A stretch of DNA of 64,000 bases from Rhodospirillales bacterium 70-18 (lineage in GTDB: Bacteria > Pseudomonadota > Alphaproteobacteria > Acetobacterales > Acetobacteraceae): positions 1-64,000 of the forward strand of contig MKWE01000007.1 in the NCBI GenBank assembly GCA_001899585.1. Reading direction: 5' to 3'. The position numbers and the translations under genes are program-made. Shown in pieces: positions 1 through 7,661 of the stretch. The stretch's first letter is position 1. Every line of letters starts with the position of its first letter. A model generated the notes under the pieces. It was not told where the DNA came from, did no database searches, and saw only the letters and a program-made list of their open reading frames with translations.

Positions 1-280
1 TTCGCCCCGGCTGCCCAGCCTCCCCGTCATGCCGGCAGCGTTCCGAGACAGCCTCTAAGACGGTTCCCAACCACAAATATGTGTGCGCGCACACATCAGG
101 CATTCCGTTAGCCCGGATATCTCACAGAGCATAGGTGCATCGGGGCTCTGAATCGGCGAAAGTTCTTCTGCAACAAAGCCTTGCCGCATGCAGAGGAGGC
201 CCCCGATGCCGACAGACTGTAACCCGGCGCAGTTTGAATTTCCACGCCTGGACGGACGCGCAGCGGTGGTGAGATTCGAC
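1..280. other. Non-coding flank with an 18-bp perfect palindrome
   Basis: I see no credible gene here. The plus-strand frame opening near 188 is antisense to the recombinase and transposase fragments and has no family resemblance. The clearest structure is a perfect 18-bp palindrome at 79-96 (ATGTGTGCGCGCACACAT), which could be a dimeric protein-binding site or element debris. A looser inverted pair, CATCGGGG near 139 and CCCCGATG near 205, flanks the junction with the pseudogenes. Confidence 0.4.
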
Positions 281-617
281 GGTGATCTGGGCGCGCATCA
301 TGTCGGTGCCCTTGGCCTTGCCGCCCTTGCCCGGGAACAGGAACGGCGTGGCGGGGTCAGCGAGTATCGGGCGGTAGCGGTCCAGGTACTCGGTGATCAG
401 GCGGACGCTCTCCGGGGGCAGCAGCGCATTGATCTAGGCGGCGTTCTTCACCTCGCGGGCGGGGATGTGCAGCCGCATACCGCCGCCGCGGTGCATGAGC
501 AGGTGGCCGCCCAACTCGATGCCGACGAGGTTGGCCAGTCGCATCGGCGCCATCAGCAGGATCTCCAGGGCGACGGCATCCTGGGCGCGCAGGGCGTCGC
601 GGCGCGACGGGGCGGTC
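281..617 (-). pseudogene. Tyrosine recombinase (integrase) fragment, disrupted
   Basis: On the minus strand from about 617, one frame reads like the first half of a phage/plasmid-type tyrosine recombinase catalytic domain. It includes MAPMRLANLVGIEL, containing the first catalytic Arg, followed by HIPAREVKNAA. An in-frame TAG at 434-436 interrupts it. The same frame then continues with ALLPPESVRLITEYLDRY and FPGKGGKAKGTDMM, and similarity stops near 281. The N-terminal DNA-binding domain and the C-terminal HxxR...Y region are missing, so no active recombinase can be made. Upstream it is fused directly to an IS1380-type transposase fragment. Family recognition is from remembered motifs, not a search. 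Confidence 0.65.
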
Positions 618-880
618 GAGGTCGTCGCCATCCTCATAGCCGCAGGCGATCGCCCGCATGCGGGCGCGCAGAATGTCCGCCACGCTGTGCCTCACCAGGG
701 CGGGATTGCGCCGGTCGGCGATCAGGCCCGCTAGGCGCTCCGCAATCCGCAACCGCCGCTCGGCCATGGCCAGCAGCATCACCCGCCGTCCGAGGTCAGC
801 CGACCACCATCGAACGCCGCGGTGACCTTCTTGCGCCCCACCGTTGGAAGGGCCAACGGCAGGCAGGTATCATCGGACAT
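606..880 (-). pseudogene. IS1380-type transposase N-terminal fragment, frameshifted
   Basis: An ATG at 878-880 (minus strand) opens MSDDTCLPLALPTVGRKKV, followed by TAAFDGGRLTSDGG. The other frame then continues MLLAMAERRLRIAERLAG ... VRHSVADILRARMRAIACGYEDGDD. This is the usual N-terminus of IS1380-family transposases. The two halves are joined by loss of one G in a G-run near 781, so the gene is frameshifted. After about 90 residues the sequence switches, near 605-617, into a tyrosine-recombinase fragment. The DDE catalytic core is absent. This is a dead transposase remnant at a recombination junction, and the IS ends are not identifiable with confidence. Confidence 0.65.
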
Positions 881-1046
881 GGCGGGTGTGGCTCGGCATG
901 AAGGCGTGGAAAGGATGGTCTCGGCACCCATTCCCTAAACGCTATCAATGCGTTGGGCGACATCCGCCGACAAATCCCCGACATGCGGTGAATAAGACGG
1001 GCTAGAGAATCGCCCGCCGGCGCGACCAGCCTCGGAATCCACTCGT

Positions 1047-1072
1047 GCCGCCTGCCCGTAGCGGCAGGCGGC
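1047..1072. repeat. GC-rich hairpin, 10-bp stem
   Basis: GCCGCCTGCC (1047-1056) pairs perfectly with GGCAGGCGGC (1063-1072) across a 6-nt loop. There is no T-run, so it is not a canonical terminator. It lies in the gene-free stretch 881-1425, which otherwise holds an FNR-like box and one copy of a dispersed repeat. Confidence 0.5.
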
Positions 1073-1156
1073 CGGCCCCCGCCCCAGGCCGGCGCCGCTT
1101 CGCCGGCGGACCGGTTAGGCATGCCGCCAGCCGGCCGCATCGGGAGCGTACTGTTC

Positions 1157-1170
1157 TTGACGTGGATCAA
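1157..1170 (+). promoter_or_regulatory. FNR/FixK-like box without an obvious target
   Basis: TTGACGTGGATCAA matches the FNR/Anr/FixK dyad TTGAT-N4-ATCAA at 9 of 10 conserved bases. The nearest downstream plus-strand gene (start 1426) is more than 250 bp away with a repeat copy between, and no minus-strand gene begins nearby. It may be a relic promoter element separated from its gene by rearrangement, or a chance match. Confidence 0.4.
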
Positions 1171-1225
1171 AACATAGATCAATGTGGCTATCGGTGGTTG
1201 TGCTTAAAGTATTAGCGGCGGCGGC

Positions 1226-1300
1226 GGAATCCTCGGAGGTCGGAATCGCGCCACAAAACAACAAGCTGGAGTCGGATGGCCGCTCCTTTCGGCGGTCATC
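1226..1300 (-). repeat. Dispersed ~75-bp hairpin repeat, copy 1
   Basis: Read on the minus strand, this 75-bp block aligns almost without gaps with blocks at 3714-3788 and 45475-45549. It begins GATGACCGCCGAAAGGAGCGG, then the second half of an imperfect stem, then a TTGTTTTG core and ...CCTCCG.GGATTCC. This copy is oriented opposite to the other two and lies just upstream of the PEP-CTERM fusion gene. Confidence 0.75.
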
Positions 1301-1425
1301 CTGGTCCAACTGCCATCGGCGACACTTCGCAAACCAGAGACTACTGCAGCGAGGACCGCCAGCCGCAACGCTCTGAACGGCCGCCAGGTGCACATTATTG
1401 CGCTGCGTTGGGGGGGGTGGGTTAC

Positions 1426-3801
1426 ATGTTGCAGGAAGCGCACACCATCACGAAACGCCGTTGCGCGCCACCGTGGGCCGTCCGCCCGGCGGTCATGCTG
1501 GGCCTCGGCATTCTCGCCTGCGGGGCCGCGCCTGCGGCATCCGCGCGCGCCGAGGCCTTCCTGTTCAGCCGCTCGCCCACCGGTGTCCAGAAACTGGACA
1601 TCGTTACCAACCAGGGCGCATTCGGCGACATCACGCCATGGTATTACGGGTGGTATCGGGATGACGGCCGCAGCAGCCAATCCAACTATGGCGTCGGCAA
1701 TATTGCCGCCATCAGCCATAATTTCCGCGATTTCCTCGTCTTTGATCTTTCCGTGGCGCATGAGCAGATCGCGGCTCCCGCCAATTTCCAGGTCGAGAGC
1801 GTCTCCGTAACGCTCGGCAACGACGCGCAGGGCTACACCGGCCCCGAGACATCCATCTTCACCGCATGGCGGCCCGGCTTCGGCACCCTTGCGGATTTCT
1901 CCGAGCAGCGTTTGGCGGGCGACCCGCGAGGCATCCAGGTCTACAACGCCATGTCGGGCGGCCAGGCCCTGCAAAGGGTGGAAGTGAGCGACGCCAACAA
2001 CACGTCCGGCGAGGTGCGCTTCAACCTGAATGCCGATGTGCTGGGCCTGGTGCAGCAGGCACTCATCTACCCCGCGGACCGCGACCATAACTATTACTTC
2101 GTCTTCAGCGGCTCGCTGAACGAGCATATCCCGGAGCCTCCGGCATCCCGTCTTGTCGCCGCCGGCCTTGTCCTGCTTGGCGCCGTCCGGCGATGGCGCC
2201 GGGCGGCTTGCGGCGCGCGTCGCGCCACAGGGCCGCGGAGCGCGGCGGCGCGCCGGTGGCTGGCCGTTCCCCTGCTCGCCCTCGTCCTCGCATCGGGCCG
2301 GACGGCCCCGGCCCCGGCCGCCTCCCTCTGGACGGTGTTCACCCCGGTCGAGGACGCGACCCTTTCGTATGACTGTGGCGGCAACCTGTGCTGGGCCGCC
2401 GCCGCGGCGAACGCCCTCGCCTATGCCGGATGGGGCGTGCCGAACGCGGCTGGCGTCATGAATGGCCAGACCGTGTTCGACGAGCTGAAGCCGATCGTAC
2501 TGCAACTGTACGGAGATCAGGCAGGCGATTACAGGAATGCCGCCGAGCTTTATTTCGACCTGCACCGCTCTGACTGGGGCGTTCCGGCCAGCGCCACCTG
2601 GAACGACTGGCAGAGCAACATGATCGCCTCCGCTCCGGTCCCCCTAGCATGGGCGCCGCGCATCGCGGACCTGCTGAACCAGGGGGTCGCGCCCATGCTG
2701 TCCGTTAGCCTGCCGGGTGGCTTCCATCTCATCAATGCCTGGGGCTACCGGGCGTCAGGGCTCGCCTTCGTCCACTCGGACGATATTGACCGGATGGTAA
2801 TCACCGATAACGAAAATGCCATTCTCGGCCCAACCCAGGTCGAGGTCCCGCTGGACGGCAACTCGATCAGCAGTTTCGAGCGGGTTGTGCGGAACGCGGC
2901 GGGCGAGCCGGTGCTCGTCAAGCTGGACACCCCGATCGGCAACGTTGTGGGGATCAAGAGCCGCTTCGGTGATGTTGACGTCATGGTGGGCAACCGCCTC
3001 GCGTTGGCGGCCTACCCCACCACCTACCTGAACGGGGCGGACGGGCAGCCGATCGGGCCCAACGGACCGCTGGTTCTGCAGGGCAGCGACCAGCCGCTGG
3101 TCTCCAGCAAGCTGGCGGACTTCCTGACATCGATCTATGCGGAGCACCCCGAAGCGACAGGGATAACCGACGCCCCGTTGATCGGCTTCAATGGCGTCAC
3201 GCTGACGGCGGCCGATACCGGTTGGAGCGCCCTCCGCTATACCCCTGGCCCACAGGTGGCGGACCAGGTAGCGGGCAACGGCGTCGATGACCTGACGGCC
3301 TTTTCGTTCAATTTCCCAGTCCTAAGAACGGTGAGATCGGCCACTTTGACCCTGGAACTCACGCCGCAGTCACCCGGCGCCACGACCGACCAACTGTTCT
3401 TCGACAGGCGGGGCTACAACCCGCTGTACAATTTTGGCAACGCGCTGTTGCGCGACCTGCCGGTCGGCGAGCCGGCGACGGTGACGTTCGATCTCGCGGC
3501 GATGCCGTACGGAACCGATGGCCGGTCCCTCAACCTGCTGTCTATGCTGGGCGGCGGCGAACTCGGTGTGGTCTACGGCGACGACGCCATCATCCAGTCC
3601 GCGACGCTGGAGGTGCGCGGCGTCCTGGCGTCGAGCGTGCCCGAGCCGCCGGCGGTGCTGCTGATGCTGAGCGCCATCGGCGCGCTGGCCGCGGCCCGCC
3701 GCAGTTTGAGCGCGATGACCGCCGAAAGAAACGGTCATCACGCTCCGGCTGTTTGCTGTTTGGCGTCATTCAGGCCTTCGGCGATTGTTGATTTCTGCTG
3801 A
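1426..3801 (+). CDS. Tandem PEP-CTERM exported protein with IdeS/Mac-like cysteine protease domain
   Basis: The product is 791 aa from ATG 1426, chosen because a basic N-region, hydrophobic core and ARA-EA cleavage site follow directly. Residues ~35-230 form an unrecognised exported domain ending in a PEP-CTERM-like tail: PEP at 236-238, a hydrophobic stretch, then RRWRR. Without a stop, a second signal-like segment (WLAVPLLALVLA) leads into a domain resembling IdeS/Mac (peptidase family C66). It has NLCWAAAA with Cys322, FHLINAWGY with His434 and ITDNEN with Asp461. A second PEP-CTERM tail follows (PEP at 739-741). No ATG or GTG was found in frame between the halves, so it reads as a true fusion. 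The last ~27 codons come from a dispersed repeat. PEP-CTERM tails are normally cut and anchored by exosortase; none is in this window. Protease activity is inferred. Confidence 0.75.
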   Translation: MLQEAHTITKRRCAPPWAVRPAVMLGLGILACGAAPAASARAEAFLFSRSPTGVQKLDIVTNQGAFGDITPWYYGWYRDDGRSSQSNYGVGNIAAISHNFRDFLVFDLSVAHEQIAAPANFQVESVSVTLGNDAQGYTGPETSIFTAWRPGFGTLADFSEQRLAGDPRGIQVYNAMSGGQALQRVEVSDANNTSGEVRFNLNADVLGLVQQALIYPADRDHNYYFVFSGSLNEHIPEPPASRLVAAGLVLLGAVRRWRRAACGARRATGPRSAAARRWLAVPLLALVLASGRTAPAPAASLWTVFTPVEDATLSYDCGGNLCWAAAAANALAYAGWGVPNAAGVMNGQTVFDELKPIVLQLYGDQAGDYRNAAELYFDLHRSDWGVPASATWNDWQSNMIASAPVPLAWAPRIADLLNQGVAPMLSVSLPGGFHLINAWGYRASGLAFVHSDDIDRMVITDNENAILGPTQVEVPLDGNSISSFERVVRNAAGEPVLVKLDTPIGNVVGIKSRFGDVDVMVGNRLALAAYPTTYLNGADGQPIGPNGPLVLQGSDQPLVSSKLADFLTSIYAEHPEATGITDAPLIGFNGVTLTAADTGWSALRYTPGPQVADQVAGNGVDDLTAFSFNFPVLRTVRSATLTLELTPQSPGATTDQLFFDRRGYNPLYNFGNALLRDLPVGEPATVTFDLAAMPYGTDGRSLNLLSMLGGGELGVVYGDDAIIQSATLEVRGVLASSVPEPPAVLLMLSAIGALAAARRSLSAMTAERNGHHAPAVCCLASFRPSAIVDFC
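3714..3788 (+). repeat. Dispersed ~75-bp hairpin repeat, copy 2 (inside a gene 3' end)
   Basis: GATGACCG (3714-3721) and CGGTCATC form a perfect 8-bp stem. The remainder follows the same consensus as the copies at 1226-1300 and 45475-45549. This copy overlaps the C-terminal codons of the PEP-CTERM fusion protein. The natural end of that protein was probably just after the arginines of the anchor, and the repeat now supplies the tail and stop. Confidence 0.75.
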
Positions 3802-3960
3802 GACCTGACCCGGGTTTTTCGCTGAGAAGTGGCCCTGTGAATAGGCGCCGGCGAGTTGCCCCATTGAATTCATGGAATTCAATATGTTACTGTACCGATC
3901 TGTATCGAACTCTGGCGCCGATACACAGACCATCGTCGCCACCTCGTCCGGCTCCCGCAT
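3783..3960 (-). mobile_element. Internally deleted IS21-type remnant
   Basis: On the minus strand, an ATG at 3958-3960 opens MREPDEVATMV, the usual first residues of IS21-family IstA transposases; the similarity ends at once near 3928. At 3790-3840 two related segments, GCTGAGACCTGACCCGGG and CGCTGAGAAGTGGCCC, resemble the repeated terminal motifs of IS21 elements. Together they look like an IS21 copy that lost almost all of istA and istB. Recognition is by eye; the helper ATPase and DDE core are absent. Confidence 0.45.
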
Positions 3961-4068
3961 CGCTTCACCCCGATTGCTCGTCCCCAGGACATCAAGGTCC
4001 AACATCATCTCGTCCATCACGACCTCCCCAAATCAGATCGGGTCCCAGTTCCTCATTGTGACGAGGAC

Positions 4069-4806
4069 TTGCTGGGCACCAACCTGAGCCCGGCCAAGCG
4101 CGCCATGCTGACGAGGCGGCGCAAGGAGGCTTATCAAGCGTTGCACCCGGAGACCCGCCACGGCGCGATGGGCAATGGCCGGGAGAAGAGTCGCCAAGTT
4201 GATGAAGCTACTCGCTTCCCTGCGGACATGGCGCAAAAGACCCGCAAGAGCGAGCGGGCCATCCAGCGTGATGCTCGCCGCGGCGAGTCGGTCGACGCCG
4301 ATATCCTGGCGTCGATCTCCGGCACCGACCTCGACAAGAGGACGGTGCTCGACGAACTGGCGAAGACGCCGCCGGAGGCGCAGGCGGCGAAAGTGTCGGC
4401 CATGTTGTCGAGGCGTGTGTTGCGGCAGGGGTCGCCAGTGGCCGATTCCCCGTTGGTGTCCGGGTCGTCCGCGTCCGCTCCGGGCGTCGTCAACGGCAAA
4501 ACCGCGGGCGAGGGATCGCCGGCGGCGAAGTGGCTAGGCGGCGAAGTCGGGCTGACGCTGCCCTTCATCGACTGTTACGAACCTCGGCGCCTCGATCTCG
4601 CCTTCATCAGCGAAGCGGCCCCGAGCGGCGCGAATCCGATGCTGCCGAGTGAGAAGCTGGCCTATGAGGAGCTACTTCGGGAGCCGAACGCGAAGTGCAC
4701 GAACCTGCCGCTTTGCGACGCGATCGCCGTCGCATCTCACGCGCTTCAGTTCGCCAACGCTTCGCCGATGTGGCGCGCTCGGGGCCAAATAGCTACGGTC
4801 GAATAA
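4069..4806 (+). pseudogene. ParB-like protein lacking its N-terminus
   Basis: The readable frame begins around 4057 (HCDEDLLGTNLSPAKRAML), in the middle of what resembles the ParB/Srx-type proteins of alphaproteobacterial plasmids and islands. Such proteins have an N-terminal ParB nuclease-like domain, then E-N-L...L.P...RKE, then K(S/T)xRxI...RGE, then I.GTDLDK..VLDEL; the last two are visible here. The ParB catalytic/box-I domain is missing, and only a TTG is available as a start. After about residue 120 the sequence loses family resemblance. No ribosome-binding site is evident. I treat it as a 5'-truncated remnant; a short functional derivative is the alternative. Confidence 0.45.
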
Positions 4807-4886
4807 TGGGATCGTCGGTTGCATGTCCCCGCAACCACCGTTCGTATGACCTGTTCGCAACAAACATTCTTGACTCAGATCCGCAA

Positions 4887-5630
4887 CTAAGTCGACCTTG
4901 GGTGGATCCTCAACCCCTTGCACCACAGCTTCAGTGCTTCCCAATGGATCGCCCCCACCACCTTCAGCGCCAAAAGCGGATGCCCGAGCACGGCGCGCAG
5001 CAGCGAGGTGTCGGTGAGCGGGGCGCGTTTGCCGGAGAAGCTGGCGGTGAGCATCGTGCCCGTCTTGTCCGTTGCGCGGATGAACAGGGCCAACGCCTCG
5101 CCGGGAGGCGTGAGGCGAAAGTGGTAGTGCATGTCCATGCCGAAGAACGGCGAGACGTAGAACTGCTTGGCGCAGTCCTGCACCAGCACGCCTGCCTCGG
5201 CGCGCGCCGGCACCAAGTAGGTGTGGCGCTGGCCGAAGGTGTTGTTCACCTCGTAGAGCACGGCGGTCAGCGCGCCCTCGCGGTCGTGGCACCACCAGAC
5301 GCTGATCGGATTGAAGGCGTGGCCGAGGATCCGCGGCATGCACAGCACCTGGATGCGCCCGCCACCCTCCAGCTCGGCCTCGGCCAGCAGCCGCTCCACC
5401 TGCGCGCGGAGAGGCTCGGCGGTCCGGGCCAAATGGTCGCGGTCGTGGAAGCTGACCAGCCCCGCGCGGTTGTGCCCGAACAGGCGCAGCCGCGAGGACA
5501 GCCCCGGCAGTTCGTCGATATCGAGCAGCAACTGGAAGATGCGGTAGCGCAGCCGGTGCCCCACCGGGCGGAAGCGGCGATGCGCCACCACGCCCCGGTA
5601 CAAGCCGCTGGAATACGCTGCGCTGGTCAT
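4887..5630 (-). CDS. DUF1365 family protein
   Basis: The product is 247 aa. It has the recognisable DUF1365 (COG3496) features: an N-terminal SGLYRGVVAHRRFRPVGHR, a central FNPISVWWC, then YEVNNTFGQRH and KQFYVSPFFGMD. The start ATG (5628-5630) overlaps the TGA of the upstream flavoprotein gene as ATGA, implying translational coupling. DUF1365 proteins almost always sit beside COG2907 flavoproteins and cyclopropane-type methyltransferases, as here. In Rhodobacter sphaeroides such a set belongs to the RpoE-ChrR singlet-oxygen regulon. The biochemical function is unsettled; a role in modifying unsaturated or cyclopropane fatty acids is inferred from context. Confidence 0.85.
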   Translation of the reverse strand: MTSAAYSSGLYRGVVAHRRFRPVGHRLRYRIFQLLLDIDELPGLSSRLRLFGHNRAGLVSFHDRDHLARTAEPLRAQVERLLAEAELEGGGRIQVLCMPRILGHAFNPISVWWCHDREGALTAVLYEVNNTFGQRHTYLVPARAEAGVLVQDCAKQFYVSPFFGMDMHYHFRLTPPGEALALFIRATDKTGTMLTASFSGKRAPLTDTSLLRAVLGHPLLALKVVGAIHWEALKLWCKGLRIHPRST

Positions 5631-6934
5631 GCCGCCAGCATAGCAGGCGGGCCGAGATGGATGCGGCCGGATTCGTCGGCCACGCTCCAGGGCCGCCGCA
5701 CGCCGCCCAGAGCCTCGGCCACGGCCAGCCCGGATTGCAGTCCGTCCTCGTGGAACCCGGCGCCGAAATGCGCGCCGCAGAACCAGGTGCGGCCGTGGCC
5801 CTGCAAGGACCAGAGCGCGCGCTGGGCGCGGATCGCCGCTGCGTCGAACAGCGGGTGGGCGTAGGTCTCGCGGTGCAGCACGCGGGCCGGCTCGCGCGGC
5901 GGGTTGAGCGTGAGGAAGAGCGGCGTGGCCGGGTCCAACCCCTGCAGGCGGTTCATCCAGTAGGTGACGCAGGGCGAACCCAGGTCGTCGCCGCCGATGA
6001 AGTTCCAGGCCGCCCATACGCCGCGCCTTCGGGGCATCAGGCTGGCATCGTGGTGCAGGACAGCCTGGTTCTGCGTGTAGCCGAAGGCACCGAGCAGGGC
6101 GGTCTCGCTGGGCGATGGGGCGTCCAGCATGGCCAGCGCGGTGTCGGCATGGGTGGCGATCACCACATGATCGTAGCGCGCGGGCTGTCCGTGCGCGCTG
6201 TGGAGGGTGACGCCGGTCCCGTCGCGCACCACCGCGCGCACCGGCGTGTGCAGTCGCAGGCGCCCGGCCAGCGGGGCGGCGAGCCGGGTAACGTAGTCAA
6301 TGCTGCCGCCGGTGACGGTGCGCCAGACCGGCCGCCCGGTGATCTGCAGCAATCCGTGATTGGCGCAGAAGCGGACAAAGGCGGAAAGTGGGTAGTCGCG
6401 CGCCAGCGCCGAAGGGGTGGACCAGATGGCCGCGACCATCGGCAGGATGTGGTCGCGCTGGAAGCCGGCGCCATAGCCCTGCGCGTCAAGGTAATCGCCG
6501 AGCGTGGTGGTGTCGTCTGCCAGCAGGGCATTGTTGTCGCGGGTGGCGCGGTAGAAGCGGAGCAGATCTCCCAGCATGCCCCAGAACTGCGGGCGCAGCA
6601 GGTTGGACTTCTGGGCGAACAGGCCGAACAGGTCGGTGCCGGCATATTCCAGCTCCGCGGCCTTGCCCCGTATCGCGCCGCGCGAGACCGCGAAGGACAT
6701 GTCCGTCGCCTGCGTCGGCACCCCAAGATGGGCGAACAGCGCAACGAGGTTCGGGTAGCTGCGCTCGTTGTAGACGATAAAGCCGGTATCCACCGGCATG
6801 CCTGCAGCGACCACCGTGTTGCTGTGCCCGCCCAGGCGCGGCGCCGCCTCATAGAGGGTAACGCGATGCCGTCGGGCGAGCAGCCAGGCCGCCGAGAGGC
6901 CGGCGATGCCGCTGCCGATGACGGCGATATCCAT
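5627..6934 (-). CDS. FAD-dependent amine-oxidase-like protein (COG2907)
   Basis: The product is 435 aa. The start is set at ATG 6932-6934, where MDIAVIGSGIAGLSAAWLL gives the dinucleotide-binding GxGxxG at the very N-terminus; the longer upstream reading adds no domain. Other family marks are LYEAAPRLGGHSNTV, the substrate-domain VDTGFIVYNERSYPNL, and a C-terminal WFCGAHFGAGFHEDGL that closes the FAD site. COG2907 proteins are predicted NAD/FAD-binding desaturase- or oxidase-like enzymes linked to cyclopropane-synthase homologues. The gene is between a DUF6134-like gene (25-nt gap) and DUF1365 (4-nt overlap). Action on membrane fatty acids is inferred from neighbours. Confidence 0.85.
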   Translation of the reverse strand: MDIAVIGSGIAGLSAAWLLARRHRVTLYEAAPRLGGHSNTVVAAGMPVDTGFIVYNERSYPNLVALFAHLGVPTQATDMSFAVSRGAIRGKAAELEYAGTDLFGLFAQKSNLLRPQFWGMLGDLLRFYRATRDNNALLADDTTTLGDYLDAQGYGAGFQRDHILPMVAAIWSTPSALARDYPLSAFVRFCANHGLLQITGRPVWRTVTGGSIDYVTRLAAPLAGRLRLHTPVRAVVRDGTGVTLHSAHGQPARYDHVVIATHADTALAMLDAPSPSETALLGAFGYTQNQAVLHHDASLMPRRRGVWAAWNFIGGDDLGSPCVTYWMNRLQGLDPATPLFLTLNPPREPARVLHRETYAHPLFDAAAIRAQRALWSLQGHGRTWFCGAHFGAGFHEDGLQSGLAVAEALGGVRRPWSVADESGRIHLGPPAMLAA

Positions 6935-6959
6935 GCTGCCGGGGGGAACGGTCAGGGTT

Positions 6960-7661
6960 TCAGACACGACGGTACAGCACCACGGAATCGTCCTGCGCCA
7001 CGAAGCGGGTGGCGGTCCATTGCGCGGAGAGGTCGTACCAAAGGTCGAGCCTCGCATCTCCGGTCAGCGCATAGCGGCGCGCCTCCACGGCACTGCCATC
7101 GGCCAGCGCCACCGGTGCCGTGGGCCCGATCCGTACCTGCGGCGCCAGCAGCTTTCCTCCCTGCGGGTTGACCATCGGGCCGTCGAGCTCGGCGCGGTTC
7201 CAGTGGGTGGCGATCAGCGTACCCGGCGGCGCGGTGTAGGCGCCGCCCTTGTCGCTCTCCACCGCGAGACCCTGTGGCGTGGCGCGGGCGCGCATGAAGT
7301 GCTTCGTGCCGTCATCGTCGGTATTCGCGCTGGCCGAGCGCAGCGCCCCGGAGCCGTCGGCGTTCATGTCCCAGGCTTCCTCCACGTGGTGGATGTAGCG
7401 AAACACCGGGATCGGCCCGAAGCGAATGACGATGCTGACCTCCGAGGTGACGAGCAGGGCCGCCCCGGTGCGGGCGAAGCGGACCACATGCGAGCCGACC
7501 GTGGCGCCGGAGCGCAGAATGGTGAAAACCAGCCGGCCCCCAGGTGGGACAGGCAGCCCTTCCGCCCCGGCGGCGCACGGCTGGGCGCCGGCCAACGGGG
7601 CGAGGCCGCAGCCGATCAGCCCGGCCAGGGCGGCACGGCGGGGCAGGCCGTCAGCGCGCAT
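6960..7661 (-). CDS. Exported DUF6134-like protein
   Basis: The product is 233 aa from ATG 7659-7661, a start that overlaps the end of the upstream methyltransferase by 11 nt. The N-terminus (PRRAALAGLIGCGLAPLAGA) looks like a signal peptide, with PRR before the hydrophobic core. The body has a beta-rich pattern: LVFTILRSGATVGSHVV, FRYIHHVEEAW, and a late WYDLSAQW. This matches periplasmic proteins I associate with DUF6134; the family name is from memory and uncertain. Its place inside the sigma/ChrR lipid cluster suggests a lipid-binding or lipid-transfer role, but no catalytic motif is visible. Confidence 0.7.
   Translation of the reverse strand: MRADGLPRRAALAGLIGCGLAPLAGAQPCAAGAEGLPVPPGGRLVFTILRSGATVGSHVVRFARTGAALLVTSEVSIVIRFGPIPVFRYIHHVEEAWDMNADGSGALRSASANTDDDGTKHFMRARATPQGLAVESDKGGAYTAPPGTLIATHWNRAELDGPMVNPQGGKLLAPQVRIGPTAPVALADGSAVEARRYALTGDARLDLWYDLSAQWTATRFVAQDDSVVLYRRV

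Noticed and set aside
188-901. 237-codon plus-strand open frame at the left edge
   Set aside because: It is antisense to recognisable transposase and recombinase fragments, has an arginine- and glycine-heavy composition typical of GC-rich shadow frames, and no family resemblance.
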